NCBI GenBank assembly: GCA_013365365.1
Contig: JABVXU010000235.1
Coordinates: 20,189 to 84,188, forward strand
DNA: 64,000 nt
Origin: Cruorifilaria tuberocauda
Lineage: Eukaryota; Nematoda; Chromadorea; Rhabditida; Onchocercidae
Reading direction: 5' to 3'
This document shows positions 1-13,065 of the stretch, in pieces; position 1 is the stretch's first letter, and every line of letters starts with the position of its first letter. The notes below the pieces were generated by a model. The model ran no database searches, had not been told where the DNA came from, and worked only from the letters and a program-made list of their open reading frames with translations. Position numbers and translations under genes: made by a program.

Positions 1-162
1 ACTAAATATATTGTGACCACACATGAAAGTTTGTTTGCAAGAACGCTTATTTGGGATCGCGTTTACTTAACGAAAAAACTAATGAAGGAATGTTACTTGC
101 AATTCATATTTTGAATCTGCAAATAGGGTATTGTTATCTAGTCATAGCATTAAAAGCCTTAG

Positions 163-511
163 GCAGCTGCATATGCTTCGGAAGATGGCGTGCTTACGAC
201 TGAAATGATTGATCGTTGCACACGTGAAATGGTCGAACAACACAAGCAAAAGATTATGTGGCTCGATAGCGAGCAGCTATCCGTGAGGCATTTTGGACGC
301 AGCGTAAGTTCAATTTCAATGTCAGCGGATTTCTTCATGATTTTATTGTTAATGAGTCCTATTGTTATAATCAATACATTTCATGATTAATAGTTCTTTA
401 TTTGGTTATCGGGTTTGCTGATTTGTGTCTTCTGTTACAAAAATGATATTTCAGGAATCAAAAAAATTGCCACTGATGTCGAAATTACAAAATCAAAGAG
501 CAACTTCATAA
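163..511 (+). CDS. 3' end of an unidentified plus-strand gene (partial)
   Basis: An exon at 163-303 is bounded by a T-containing acceptor (CTTAG) and a strong donor (GTAAGT). It reads a charged, helix-prone segment beginning AAAYASEDGVLTTEMIDRCT and ending in HFGRS, in phase 0. If the next acceptor (TTTCAG at 449-454) is used, the protein ends 18 codons later in NQRATS at 509-511. An alternative is splicing to the GC-rich stretch near 1.78 kb, which is also open in a compatible frame. I do not recognise the family. The gene presumably begins left of the window; the open frame at 1-110 could hold another exon but has no clear splice sites. Confidence 0.45.
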
Positions 512-1738
512 AAGTTCATTTTATCGGGTATCCCAACAGCGACTTTTTCGTGGATCGATAGATTGTTTCATATATATAAACTGTAGATGTTACTTGTTCA
601 GTTGTTATAAAATCGACATCTGCGGTATATTTCTTATTTTATAAAAAAAATCATATTCCATTAATCATATTCCGTTAAAATTTTTAACGATAAAACGCGG
701 CAAAAAAATGTGATTATAAGTCAGATTTTGGTGATGAAAATTAGTGCTGAAATACAAAGAATTGATCCTTATCGGTATTTCTAGAGAATTTTGAACTAGT
801 AAGTTCAAGTATAGCAACTAAATATGAATACTCCATGGATATTTCTTTATTAACATCCATACTATGGTACGTTTTTACTTGTGAGAACCAGAAATCGATT
901 TCAATATACTTCAGCCACTCACCGAAAACCGTGTTGAAGTGTACAGCCAAATGTCCCGTTTTTATCCCGTTAATGCAATTTACCAAATCGTACCACTTGA
1001 AAGCAGATATTGGACGTGTTTTCATTTGATTTTAGGGTGAAAAGAACATGTGATAAAAGCTTTTGAATTGACTGAAATTTGCCGAACTCCATCACTTTAT
1101 GAAATACATCATTCATAACTTTTTAGTAATTATTAAGAAGTCTATACAATAATTTTTTCAGTTGTATTTGGAAAAATTTGAAATCGTTACACTACTAAAA
1201 AGCAAGATGTAACTTTTTTGTTGTTCTTTTACACAGTTTTTAATTCATCTGAACCATTGTTAAATACATTAGTATTCCAATGCATCGTGATTGCGATTAC
1301 GCTTTCATACCAATATTATCATGATTATTTCTGGAACAAAAAGATAGACATTTATGAAGATGATCAAGATAAAAGAAGACGTAGATTTTCAAGGATTTAA
1401 AAGTGTAGAGAATTTGGTAAAAGGTAGGATAACAATTGGGGATTTCAGTAATGAAGAGTAACAAGTGATAACATGTCAAGAAATGTTAACAGGATATTTG
1501 AAGGGAAGGAGGAAGAAGAGTCTGAATTTATTATTCAGTAAATTGGTGATGCTTCAAAAGTTGTATGAAGGTTTCGTAGAGGAAGCTTCTTTCCTCCTTG
1601 CTCTCTTATTAAGCTTCTGTTATGGGAGCGAATCTGATTCTCGTCTTTGTTCATTATAATAAGTCAGTAATATTAGCTAAATGTAAATGCTTCTTCTAAT
1701 GCTGTCTAAAATGACTTCCTCCGTTCTTCCTGTTTCCA
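512..1738. other. AT-rich stretch with no supported gene
   Basis: Open frames exist on both strands (for example 741-1025 minus, 835-1029 plus, 1218-1400 plus). They have AT-driven composition, overlap each other antisense and match no family I know. Nothing else was seen apart from short A/T runs. Confidence 0.4.
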
Positions 1739-1748
1739 TTCGAAGGAG

Positions 1749-1938
1749 ATGCCTGTCGGAGTGTATCAGGAAATACTGGTGAAAGAGAGCGTCTCAACGG
1801 ACAGCAAGCAGCCGTGGAACATTGAATGGCACCGCTGGCACAACATCATCACTACTCAGCAACAACAACAACAACAACTTTCGAATGAATTTCGGACAGC
1901 GGTCATTAGAAAATCGGATTATTAAATTGTCAAAGTAG
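1749..1938 (+). other. GC-rich candidate exon with CAA/AAC repeat, frame unresolved
   Basis: This stretch is clearly more GC-rich than its surroundings and contains a (CAA)n tract near 1858-1877. Two overlapping frames are open. One starts with ATG at 1749 and ends at TAA 1923-1925 (58 aa, poly-Gln). The other is open after a TGA near 1779 and ends at TAG 1936-1938; it is Ser/Thr-rich with poly-Asn and a tail SLENRIIKLSK. The second frame looks more like protein and could be the last exon of the gene at 163-303, in a compatible phase. The acceptor available for it (GTGAAAG) is weak. It could equally be 5' sequence of lin-42. Confidence 0.3.
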
Positions 1939-4379
1939 CTTGACGCTAACAAAATTCCGTCTCATCCATTGAAATTCTTCTTTTTTCTCACGGAAACTGA
2001 TTCTTTTGTGCTTGAATAAATTTTCATTGTCTTTATCAATCCAGTAATTTTATTGGTCGTTATTGATTTAATAACTCTTTGTTTTTGCTATTCTTTTGGG
2101 CATTATGTTAGTTTTTTTGTACATTTTCAAATAAAGTATCTAGATGTATGTTGTTTGAAACTTGGTTTTTTCTTTTTTGCGTTCAGGAATTACTTTTCTC
2201 CCTCACTTCAATTTCATATCCTCGTGTTGTCTTAAATTTGTTTATCTTTTTCATCTTTTTCGTTGTTAATGAGTAAATTTTGTTCCGAAACACTAATATG
2301 TTAGTTTCGGCAAAATGCAATCACTTATACATCTTGAATTGAAATTTTATTTTAAATTAATTTCAGGCAGATAATTTCGATTAAAAATTTCATCATTTAT
2401 ATTTGCAGAAAAGGATTAGCAATATTACAATTGTTCCGCCTTTTCTCTTCACTTAAGAAATTGTAAGCTTGGTAAGACTTGTAATTTTTTTAAATAGAAT
2501 GAACGGTTGTTGTTTGCATCTTTTCATTTATTGTCGCTGTTTTGTGATGATAAAATGAGCGGTACGACGTGGTACCGTAAACAACAATGAGGAAGAATGA
2601 ACCGGTCGATTTTCCGATTGTTGTTGTTTAAAAAATTGGAAGATTTATATATCACGGAAGATTTGCTTCATTTCGTTTATTCGTTTCACTTCTTCAATAA
2701 AGACAAAAATGCGGTATTTTACGGAGCTGAAAACATTTATCGGATTCGCAAAATGAACATCTTTAACAAGTTTATGAATAAATGGGCGAACGGATGGACA
2801 TCTAAAGATACAACTACGAATAATCAATTGGCAGTTATTTTTCGATTATTGATTATTATTTAAATTTAAATAAATAAATATTAGCTGCCTTATATTGATT
2901 GAAATAATCAAAATCGTAGAATCAACTACTGCACTGAGGAGCATTGATAAACAGTTTAGACTTACTACTTATAATCAATAATTTATGATAGTGAATGGAA
3001 AGTAATGCTTTCTAATCTTAACAGTATTCATTGTCATAATTGCCTTATAAAACATGCTTTCACCGGTGAACTCTTTTTTTCTTTGTTTACCTTGATGCGA
3101 ACGATGTCATATGTGTGGCAAGTTTGAATTGTAACTGCATCAAAGATGTCGATTATACTGACGCGATAAAAGCAATCTGTTCATTTGGTATGGCTTTTAC
3201 CGATGAGATAAAGATAAAGTGCAGTTTTATAAAATAGAGGGATTGTATACAGGTTGATAACTTATCTAATTATGTTTGTTTTATTTATTTTAAGAATATC
3301 TATTCCTGATTGCAAAAGACTTCTACCACGATATTTTTATATATTCGATGTGTTTTATCATGTCGTAAATCATTGTATTATCACTTTTTACAGAAATGGA
3401 GATTTCTTATAATCAAGTAATGAACAATATATTATAAGCAGCTATGAAAAACGATTGATTCATTTCAGTTATATATCACATGCATGAGCGCCAAATTTTA
3501 TGATGAAGATCGAAGAACATTTTTTAAAGCAATAACTTATTTTTCAAATCAATACCAATGATTTCAAATAATTAATTTGAAAGAGAAAAACTTGATGTCG
3601 CTAATGTTGAGTTAGAAAGTATAATATAATGGTGAAAATTTACTTCAATGTGTACTTTGTTAGAACATATTGATGATCGAAGTATCGAATCACTAAAAAC
3701 TGCTCAATTTAAGCAAATTCCATCTGATTGTTTATGTTGTAACAGCAATCACAAATTGTTAAAATATGAAGACACAATGATAAGATAAATTTTAGGACAA
3801 AATACTGATAGAAACTCAAATCGACAAACAAATTAGAACAATGATAACAATAATTTAGTCACTTTTTGACGATAGCTTATTGAGCTCAGCCATTGCGATA
3901 CTGTCAGTCTTACATATTACTTGACCGCTTGTAGCATCGTGTCGGAAGAAAAGTGATACAGGAAGAATAATATGATGTAGATAAAGAAGAAGGAACTGTC
4001 ACTTATAGTTCTATATTTTGTCATCATGTATTTGCCGGAGTAGGTGCTGGACGGTTCTTGACAGGACCAGGCATTTTTCTTAGTGGTGTGATTTTTTTTA
4101 TCCTCTCTTCTATTGATTATCCCAAACTAAAGTAAATCCGAATTTTAGCGTTTTCAAATTTATAGGGATCTTTTTTTTCCCCGATTTTTTTGATAATTTC
4201 TGAATTAATGATTGTGGTGTTGAGTTTTGAGTTGATATATTCTTTTGAATAAATTTTTTTTTTGATTTTAAAGTCTTACGTGATGCATCGCGTTGGACTT
4301 GAAGAAGATTCACCAGAAATGTCTAACATTTCCGATTTGAAATATTTCTGCTTAGTCTTTCCCTGCAGGGGGAAAGAAA
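1939..4379. other. Gene-free AT-rich stretch
   Basis: No open frame here has protein-like composition together with usable splice sites. Long T and A runs and small AT-rich repeats dominate (for example the AAATAAATAAATA run near 2868). The frame at 2597-2863 is open, but its product has no recognisable feature. Confidence 0.4.
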
Positions 4380-5000
4380 GAGGAAGATGATGATAGTTGA
4401 GAGATGATCGGGATGAATCCTCCCAGAAATGGAGTCCACGAAACTGGCGAGGCGGGGAGAGCGGGTGGAGAAGAAAGAGGATGCGGGGAGAAACCGGGAC
4501 GTGGTGCCAGGTTGAAACAGCTTCATACTACCGCCCACACAGGTAGATGGAAGAGTGACAGGGAAGGAGCCGTGCTGTCCCTCCCTGCAGTGGTGACAAC
4601 GGAGACGGGAGCGGTGGCCGAACCGAACTGCAGTGAGCGGAACCAAGGCAGCTTCCTCGTCGTGCTAGGTACTCCCAGCCTGTCTCGTCTTCATCTTCCA
4701 CTCACCCTCCCCACTCACATTCACAAATCAACAATCACCCCAACCATCAACACGGCCGGTCAGCGACCGTTAGGCTGGTGCCACTGGCACCATTTCAGGT
4801 GCACTTCTAACTTCAACGGAGATTGCGTTAAAGGAACGGACGAATTAGGTACAGATAGGTTTTCCTTGGCCTTTCGATGATACCTTCTCATTTCCCTTCT
4901 CTTTCCAATTCTCCAATCTGAATCATTCCCGTGTCATCAGATCTTCTCGATCGCTTTCCTTTGGACACACCGATCATTTCGATGTGGACAAGGTGCTCGT
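4380..5000. promoter_or_regulatory. GC-rich island about 1.5 kb upstream of lin-42
   Basis: About 600 bases stand out as much richer in G and C than the roughly 30% GC flanks. Frames are open on both strands (4404-4880 plus, 4323-4646 minus). Neither translation resembles a folded protein, which is what GC-rich non-coding DNA gives. The island includes a perfect 8+1+8 palindrome, TGGTGCCACTGGCACCA, at 4776-4792. It lies about 1.4-2 kb upstream of the first mapped lin-42 exon. It is most simply a promoter, enhancer or 5' untranslated region. A coding first exon is possible. Confidence 0.4.
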
Positions 5001-6347
5001 ACCGCTTGACCACGGTACTCATATTTTATGATATACAGTGACTGACTATTACCTTCTTCATTTTTCTATTTTTTTTCAAATTTGCTTCACTTCGAAACAA
5101 ACTGTTTTTTTTTTCATTTAAATTCTTTTAAACATTCGCTTCAATCATAGCGATAATGGAAATAGTATTATTTAAATATTAAAAAATATTAAAATAATTC
5201 ATTATAATTTCCTGAAGCGAAATATAATTCTTTTGTAATTAATTACTGCTTTAACTCATCCTATCCATATCACTCATATAGATCTTAAAACATAACCATA
5301 AATTCGTTTGTATGCATCTAAAATATTGCAATTATTAAGTTGTCCATGACATTAGCCTCTAAATTCTATTATATTCGGTGAGTCATGATTAAGCATTGAA
5401 GACATTTATAGATTTGAATAATAATTGAATAGAAGGCTGGAGAGAATGTTGCAATAATTTTCACGAGTTGGGATTGTCCAAAATAGCAATAAACACTTGA
5501 TTTCCAGTGTTTATTGTTAAAGCCTTATTCTACTTTCATCTTTTTCATTGACGTAATGCGTTACTGTTCTGAGTTATAACTAAATGATATTCGAGAATTT
5601 TGAATAGATGGCATGATTTGAACTTTTTTAAAATGTTTAAAAACTTGAATACTTTTTACCTTTCAATTAAGCAATTGTTGCATCGAAAAACTTTGAAGCA
5701 TAAACATTTTAACCAAAAAATCAAAACATTCGTTTTAATTTTCTAAACTTCGAAAACGATTGCAAACCAGAAGAAATTAAGAGAAAAAAACGATGTTAGT
5801 TCTTTTACTTTTGTCCTAAATGATTAGAAATATGTTACTTGTTTTCCTTTAAGTATTTAGTTGAGAGTAGGAGCGAAATAAATGCCAATTTAGAGTTTAA
5901 ACTCTACAGTCTTGCTTTATTTTTCTTTTTGCTCCTTACAGCAACTGTTTCCTCGCCGACTATTTGTTTCACATTTTTTAAATCTTTTCTTCAGGCCATT
6001 GTTTCCTAATCAGCTCAGCTTGACGAATTTGAGTAGCATTCCATCGTTTAAGCTATTTTTTGATTCAATTCTTTGCCTTGCAAGTGAAGAAGTTGAAATT
6101 TATTAAATGAAAATATTTTCAGATTTTTCTGAAAATATTCTGAAATATTTTCAAATCAATATTTTCAGTTTCTGTGTTGCTGCTGCATCGTATCTGAAGC
6201 ATTGTTTCTTCTATTGCTCGTTGATATTATTTCCAGTGATTCTGCAAGAGCACAAAAAATACTAATAGAAGTATATCACTTGATTCATCCAGTTTGTCGT
6301 ATATTTTGATGTTTTATTGCTAAAAAGCTTTCTCATCTGAATCCTTT
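5001..6347. other. Non-coding stretch before lin-42 exon 1
   Basis: AT-rich, with no convincing exon. It contains a perfect 12-bp hairpin, AATATTTTCAGA / TCTGAAAATATT, with a TTTT loop at 6112-6139. Confidence 0.4.
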
Positions 6348-9300
6348 ATGTTACATCAGCATCAATCTGGGCAACCATCAACAAATCAACCTGCGCTACA
6401 GTCCTCTAAATCAATTCGACGAAAACGCTTACAGGTATGGCACTTATTTATTCAACTTGTTTCCTATGCGAGTATTTAAAAAAATATAAAAAATATGATA
6501 TCGGTTTAGACTTTTCGCATAAATGCTAAGAATTTTAATGTGAAAATAAAGAAAGTAAGATTCAGTTATAATAATATAATTCTTTATCAATTCACATCTA
6601 ATTTATTCCACAATTTTTCTGATCAAGTTATGAATTCATGACACAACGCTTGAAATATACGTATATATTTATTCTGCTCTGCAATTTCTCTCTCTTTCAA
6701 TTAGAATTTCATGAGAGAGATTTTTTGATTTCTAATGAAAATGATTTCTATCTTTTTCCTGAAAGGTAGTATTAGAGTTTGTATAAAATGTTTAAGGAAT
6801 AGTTTCAAAGTCCCTGCACTTTCGCACGAAAGGTCAAAAATACAACACAACTGAAACAAGAGCAATTCAGTGACCTTGGTGAAGTGTTACTGTGAGATAA
6901 AAATTTAGTCAAATAAACACGGTCCTAATAAAATACTGGTTTAATTTCTATGTCCTCAAGATTGTCAGTAAAAATAATCTAAAACAGTTCGCTGATTGAT
7001 TAATGCAACATTTTTTAATAGCATTTTATGCTTCTACTTACTAATTACGGGTAATTTGCCCTATTGCTTTTCTTTTGCAATTCCAAATTGCTATTTTTTC
7101 TTTGCTTCTCAAAAGTGAGAAGTTGCAAATTACCAGCTTATTTCTTAGGGTTTCTTCATCCATTCCTTTGTTCACCTTATTTTTCTGACCTTGTAAGTTA
7201 TTCTCCTACTTATCAATTTGCAAGCTTTCCTGCAGCGGAAAATTTAGTTACTAAAAAATTAGACTTTTAACAGTTAATAAAATAATAACAACTTGCATTA
7301 ATGAATTTCATTTAATGCTTAATTAAGAACTCCACTTTTATTGTTCAGAAGAGTTATTAAGCGTCATTCAATAGTGATGAATTATTTTTCATTTTACAGC
7401 ACTACATTCGTCAAATTAAGCGTTTGATTGCGGAACGAATGCCACCAGCGGATGCGGAAAAAAAACTGGGAACTATCGATGTACTTGACAAAGCCGTCGA
7501 ACTGGTACTTTTTTTTGATTCTATGATCCACCTTCAATCTATTCATGATTTTTACGTTCATCCAGTTTTATTCTCTTACTCGATACTCCTTCTTTAAGTC
7601 TTCAGTCTTGTTGATTTTTTTCAATATTAACTTAAATTTTTTCGATTCGCGATTTTATCTTCACATAATGTTTATGATCATATGATACCAAATTAATTTT
7701 CTGACTTTTCCCTAATTATGACTTCTGCTCTACAGTTATTTTAAGCTTTTGTCTAAAATCGTGCAGTTTGAAACTATGTAAACGTCAATGATGCTAGTTA
7801 AGGTACAATGCAAATCCTCTTACTATCACATCTGCACTTCCATTATTCAAAATTTATCAATTGATGCTATTCAAAATCAATTTTATTAAATTCCTTTTAA
7901 GCTACGAGCAACACCAGTATATGGTGAGGTCACTAATCCTGGCCTTAGTCCACCTCATTCTTGGCCAGATTCACCGCTTGATAGTATAACACATATTAGT
8001 GATGATACCTGGATACCAAATGTCGATTTCGTGCGCCGGCATATTTTTTCTGCAAATATCAATCTGCCAGATGGTCGAATTACTGACTTCCGGAAAGTAA
8101 CTTCGAAGGAAATCAGCAATATTGACGTCCGTACATTTCGAATTTTTGATTTAACAAAGTTCTAGTATTCTTTTCTCGATCTAATCGAATTTCTGCAATT
8201 ATTTACAATACTTTTTAATAAAATTCCTCTTTCTTATATAGAAAACTATGAAAAATTTTTGCCAAAAACATTTAATGTAAATTGATCATTCAGTTTCAAG
8301 TTGATCAAATGTTTCAGTTTCTAGTAGTTGCAGAAATTGGCAATGATTTAATACGTTGGCTGCATTAATTATATGAAGTCCAAATTATAGGGTTTGCATT
8401 GTGGAGCATCCTTCCTGGATCTGGTAACACTTTATGGACGACAAGCGCTACTTGCTGGTGCATATAATGTTTCGGTTGAGAAGAAGAAAATTCTTACACG
8501 ACTTGTCGGCGGGTAATTTTTCCTTCCTTTAATTTTTATTTTGGATGAAGAAAAAAACATGCCGCATTATTTCGTTTCTTCAAGGATGAAATGATTTCCG
8601 GATGAAATATCACGAATTTTTTAGAATTGAATAAATTTAAATTTCTGTAACAAGATATATCGAAATAATTTTTGAACTATTAAGTTTGCTCAGAACAATG
8701 CTCGGACGGGAGACTCGTAAATAAACATGTGGTCCAAAATTATTCTTCCATGTGAATAATAAATCCTGTAAAAACAATATGGCTTTCCACTGATAAAACA
8801 AATAATTGAATTCATATTAAATTAGGAAAGCATTTATTAAGAAAATAAGAAAAGTATTCGTATACGTCATAAAAATAAGTATTACTAAACTGATATCACT
8901 AGTGGCAATATGATAACAATTGATGATAATAATGGAATTGTTAATATCATAATTATTGCATTGCTCAAATTGTATAATTTAAAATGAAGTTGATCAAAAT
9001 TTTGTAAATTTTCCAAGTCTCAAACGCAGAAAGATGATATTGAATAGAAAAATGATAGCTGTAACAGAAAAGATAAATTTTGATTTATTATCGGTCAGGG
9101 AACATATTTGAAGTCAAATTTTTAAAATTTAGAGGAAAAAAAACAGTTACAGTAAAAAGGTATAGAATAATCAAATGATAGTTATAATATGTTCTGAAAT
9201 TTGAAAAGCAAAAATTTCTGAAAAATAAATGTCAAGAGGAGGAGAATATATTTTGTGTAATGAGTACGCAGATAGATAGCTATATCCGTTCGTGTTGTTC

Positions 9301-12300
9301 CACGCTGATGAAAAGGATGCGGTAGTTATAAGCTGATAGAGGGTGATAATGATGAGATTACAATATAGTTGGGCTGATAAGAATGCGAGTAAATGATATC
9401 AGTGTTACATTGATGCAGCGAAAAGTGCATCAAACGAAAATGAGAACACGCGCCTGGTTCTGCCAGTATCCGACGATCACCAACTATCACCTCCAGCCAT
9501 TCCCACCTTATAGTTCTTCCGTTCCCTGACACTCCCGTCTCTTCCACATTACACAATATCTAGTGACAGGTACTGTCTTAGTCCGACTGATAAGTGGTTA
9601 GAATACTATTGAGAAATTAAATTTTGATTATTTTAGCACTGCTATATTCATGTTTGAAAAGTCAAGTGAAATTTTTTATTTAGTTAGGAAGTAGATTATT
9701 TCAAGTGATTGAATTAAACGATCTTATTAAAAAATTAAGATATAACAAAACTCAATTCATTTAAAAAAATTGTTAATAAAATAAGCGAGAACGTTAAATA
9801 ATTTCATGTTTGGAAAAAATAAGATTAGAATTCAAGAAAAAATTTCACATAACAACTTAGTGAGAAGATGCCATTAATGATGGTTCTATTAATTACTTTA
9901 TGATAAAAACATGGAAAAGGAATAAAATATGAACAACTGAAAGAAAAAAAAACCATATATCCGTTAAAAAATACACGTTGGAATACTTTATTACAATCCA
10001 ATGAACTAGATTTGTAATGTTAAATGAATGAAACTTTAGCAATGGAGCTTTTGAATTGCTGTGCGAATATAAGCGTTCCAGTGATGGAAGCATCATATCA
10101 ACACATATTCATGCACTGGAACTGGAAAGCGCATTTGGTCCATCAAAAACATTAAGCACATTTGTATTCTCCACTCGTCATACCAGTTCTTGCTCACTTA
10201 CCTATCTTGATTCATCGTAAGTATCTTCTTCTTTTTTGTCTTTTGAGTGTAATTTCTAAATAACATCATCGATGATTAAAACTTTGTTCACGATATTTAT
10301 AGAGCAGCCAATTATATTGGTTATTTGCCGGGTGAAGTGATAAATCAGTCAATATTGTATCTTTTGCATCCATATGATATGGCGCAAATCAAGCAGATAC
10401 ATGCAAATTGTAAGTCTAATTTCACGAAAAATCATATTAGTTATTTAAATATAATCTGAAGGATAATTTGAGTAAATCAATTACAAGATATATTCATTAT
10501 TCATTTAGTAAGCATTCAACGAAGCGAGATAGTACGACAACGTCGTTTAAGATGGATTGCATTTAATGGTAGCATAGTTCATACAAATTCGGAATGGTTT
10601 GCATTTTGGAATCCGTGGACTCATAAAGTGGAAAATGTAATTGGACGACATACGTTAAATGAACAACCAGTAGGAAATGCGGATGTATTGGCTGAACCAT
10701 GTGCGCCGCGTATTATTACTCCGCTAGATGAATTAACAGTGCGCAATATTGAATCCGAAATTACTGCTATATTGAACAAAGTTAGTTCATTGCAATTTTG
10801 AAATAAAATAATTTATTTCTGATAGCAATTCAACATATTCATTATAGTTAATAAAGCTTTTTTTTTTAATCCATTTATTAAAGTGTTATTTTCGAAAAGC
10901 ATTGCAGTTTAACCTTTTCATTTGCTTGCTAAATAATTAGGATGGAATTTAAAGCATTAGAAATTTATGCTTAGTTTCAGGAACCAAAAGTATTGATAAG
11001 GGATGAAAGATACAAAGCTGCACCAATTGCGCATCAAAAGAACTCAAATTCAATTGAGTTGAAATCATCTGGTACACATCTTGGCACATATATCGATAAT
11101 CTTATCGAAACATTTGTAATAAATGCTGGAAGTTCCGGAAATAAGGTTAATTTTACATGGCATCGTTCGCTATATCATTAATTCCAGAATCAAACAATGA
11201 TAATAAAATCTTGTGACAAACGAATTTATAAATTGCTTTTGTTAAAGTATTTGCCACCCACTGTTGATGCTTGTCGATCTCCAATTAATCCAACTGATCT
11301 TTCCTCAACATGCTGTAACACCATACCTTTGACATACAATCAGGTATCAGTTGTATAATTCACTTCGCTTCTTTAGTAGATTAACAAATGAAAATTTTTT
11401 GTCGCACGAAAACTGATGTAATGCTGTTGCTGGAAGATTTTTCGTAAAAATAGTGAAATTTAATAAGTTAAGATTTGAAATTTGAACTTTAGATCAATTG
11501 TCTGGAAAATGTACATCGACTATTGAAAAGTCAGCAACATACAGGAGATGTAGCTACAGCATCGATAACCATCGAGCCAACACAGGAAAACATTTTATCA
11601 TCGAAATTACCACCATCAGAAGATTCAAAAAGCCCACTTCCCGTACCAGAACAGGAAGATGACAATAGGTAGCACTATTCAATAGGCAACTTGAAACTCT
11701 CTTAACAGTAAAGATAAAATTATAACATTCATTCAAACAGGATAAAAATATTGATACGTATATGAGCCCCATATATTAATTATATCGAAATATAGGGTCT
11801 CTACGGATATATCAGCATCAGCTATGCCGCTCACGAGAGAACTTTTACAACAGCATACCCGAAAATGGGAACAAGAATATCGCGATACGTGGAAGAAACG
11901 ACTCGGTCTTAAAAGAACTATTCAGGTTCATTTTTGCTTGCATAATCGATAAGAAAACATTGCAAATCATATCCCCACACTTCCAGAAAGTCTTCAAATT
12001 TTACCATCCCCTTCTCCACGTCTGTAAAAATCTCTGATCGAAATTTTGAAATTTTCTGAAAATGAATGACTTTCCAAATTTAGCAAACGGAATTTGTTGT
12101 GCCGGTATCTTCGAAAATTTTTCGCGAAAACAGTCACAGATTAGCAGCAACACAAAATGTATCAGCTACACTACCTTCACCGAGATCTGATTGTTGGCCA
12201 CCAATGAACAAAGATGATTATTATAGAAGTCTTGGACCAAATCCACCTCCACCACCAGGCAAAAACTTTCAAGTAAGTCGATTACAAATGTAATTATTTC

Positions 12301-13065
12301 TTCTTTAACACCGCAATCATTTTCATCATGAACGGTAAAAGTATAAAATATTTCCTTACCCATAGAATTTAAGGTATCATTTCAATACGTGATTTGATTT
12401 TCAAGAGTATTTCTTAAGAAGCTGCTGGCGATATTTACTTTAACCGTATCTATACTCTACTTTAAAGATATTTTCAGATTACATCGGTACCATTACCACC
12501 CCCATTACCGATTGAGGAACGCCGATCTGCATTTGTTCCGCTTCCCAACATTGCGACATCTCCATTTCCTAATCCTCCAAAATTACCTCGCGATATATCA
12601 CAACCTATAAACTTATCATTGACTGGAGATGTACAACAAACACAATCAGCAGTAGGAATAACGACGGTAACATCCGCTGCTATTGAACGACATTTTCCGA
12701 CACAGCAACAACAGCCGCAGCAGCAATACCGTTCCGTTATAAAAACTGCTCTAACAGTCGCACCACAACAACGACAGTATCTGGAATCCGATAGGTTAGC
12801 ATTTTCGTCATCAGTAGGGTCAATACAGCGTTATTTGTCTACCGGAAACCTGATCGATACAAATCTGGAATGGTATCCAACTACAGAGTATGCTAGCAAT
12901 GCTTCTGAAGAAGCCGGAGAAACCTGCGCAGCACGACTGATAAATATGGCGCAACGGGCACAGCAGCAATTAGAACAGAAGCGATTTCATTCCCCGCTCG
13001 CCTCTTCACCGGTTAAGGAAGCTACTGATGCATTAATGTTGCTGCAGGAAACGACTTCATTTTAA
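6348..13065 (+). CDS. lin-42: LIN-42, the nematode Period homologue
   Basis: Period-family regulator of developmental timing. In C. elegans it represses microRNA genes such as lin-4 and let-7 and times the moults. Exons: 6348-6434, 7400-7504, 7902-8126, 8391-8512, 10040-10216, 10303-10409, 10509-10780, 10981-11145, 11188-11343, 11493-11668, 11796-11925, 12084-12272, 12478-13065. They sum to 2499 nt (832 aa), in phase throughout. A basic, helical N-terminus (HYIRQIKRLIAERMPP, then GTIDVLDKAVEL) resembles the segment before PAS in animal PER. A PAS region follows at about residues 140-365, including LTYLDSSAANYIGYLPGEV. The SYQ-type motif (LTYNQINCLENVHRLLKSQ, about 467-485) and LT-type motif (LTRELLQQHTRKWEQEY, about 543-559) are the casein-kinase-1-binding signature. 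A PPPPPGKNFQ motif comes next, and the protein ends LMLLQETTSF. The first ATG is chosen by position; longer 5' exons are possible. Confidence 0.93.
9400..9575. promoter_or_regulatory. GC-rich island inside lin-42 intron 4
   Basis: This island sits in the largest lin-42 intron (8513-10039), just upstream of the exons encoding the core PAS segment. It is noticeably GC-richer than the rest of the intron. It has short open frames in all three plus-strand phases and ends near a possible donor (GACAG|GTACTG at about 9570). In C. elegans, lin-42 makes isoforms from different promoters, so an internal promoter with an alternative first exon is a reasonable reading. I cannot decide which frame, if any, is translated. 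Confidence 0.3.

Noticed and set aside
741..1029. Overlapping ORFs of 94 (minus) and 64 (plus) codons
   Set aside because: Mutually antisense, no splice context and no family resemblance. Kept as empty sequence.
4404..4880. 158-codon plus-strand ORF and the 107-codon antisense ORF at 4323-4646
   Set aside because: Both are open because the DNA is GC-rich with few stop triplets. The translations are compositionally odd, carry no motif, and overlap antisense.
6829..6836. AAAGGTCA nuclear-receptor half-site in lin-42 intron 1
   Set aside because: It fits an NHR-23/ROR-type half-site, and lin-42 is linked to such receptors in C. elegans. An 8-mer in an intron of this size is expected by chance.
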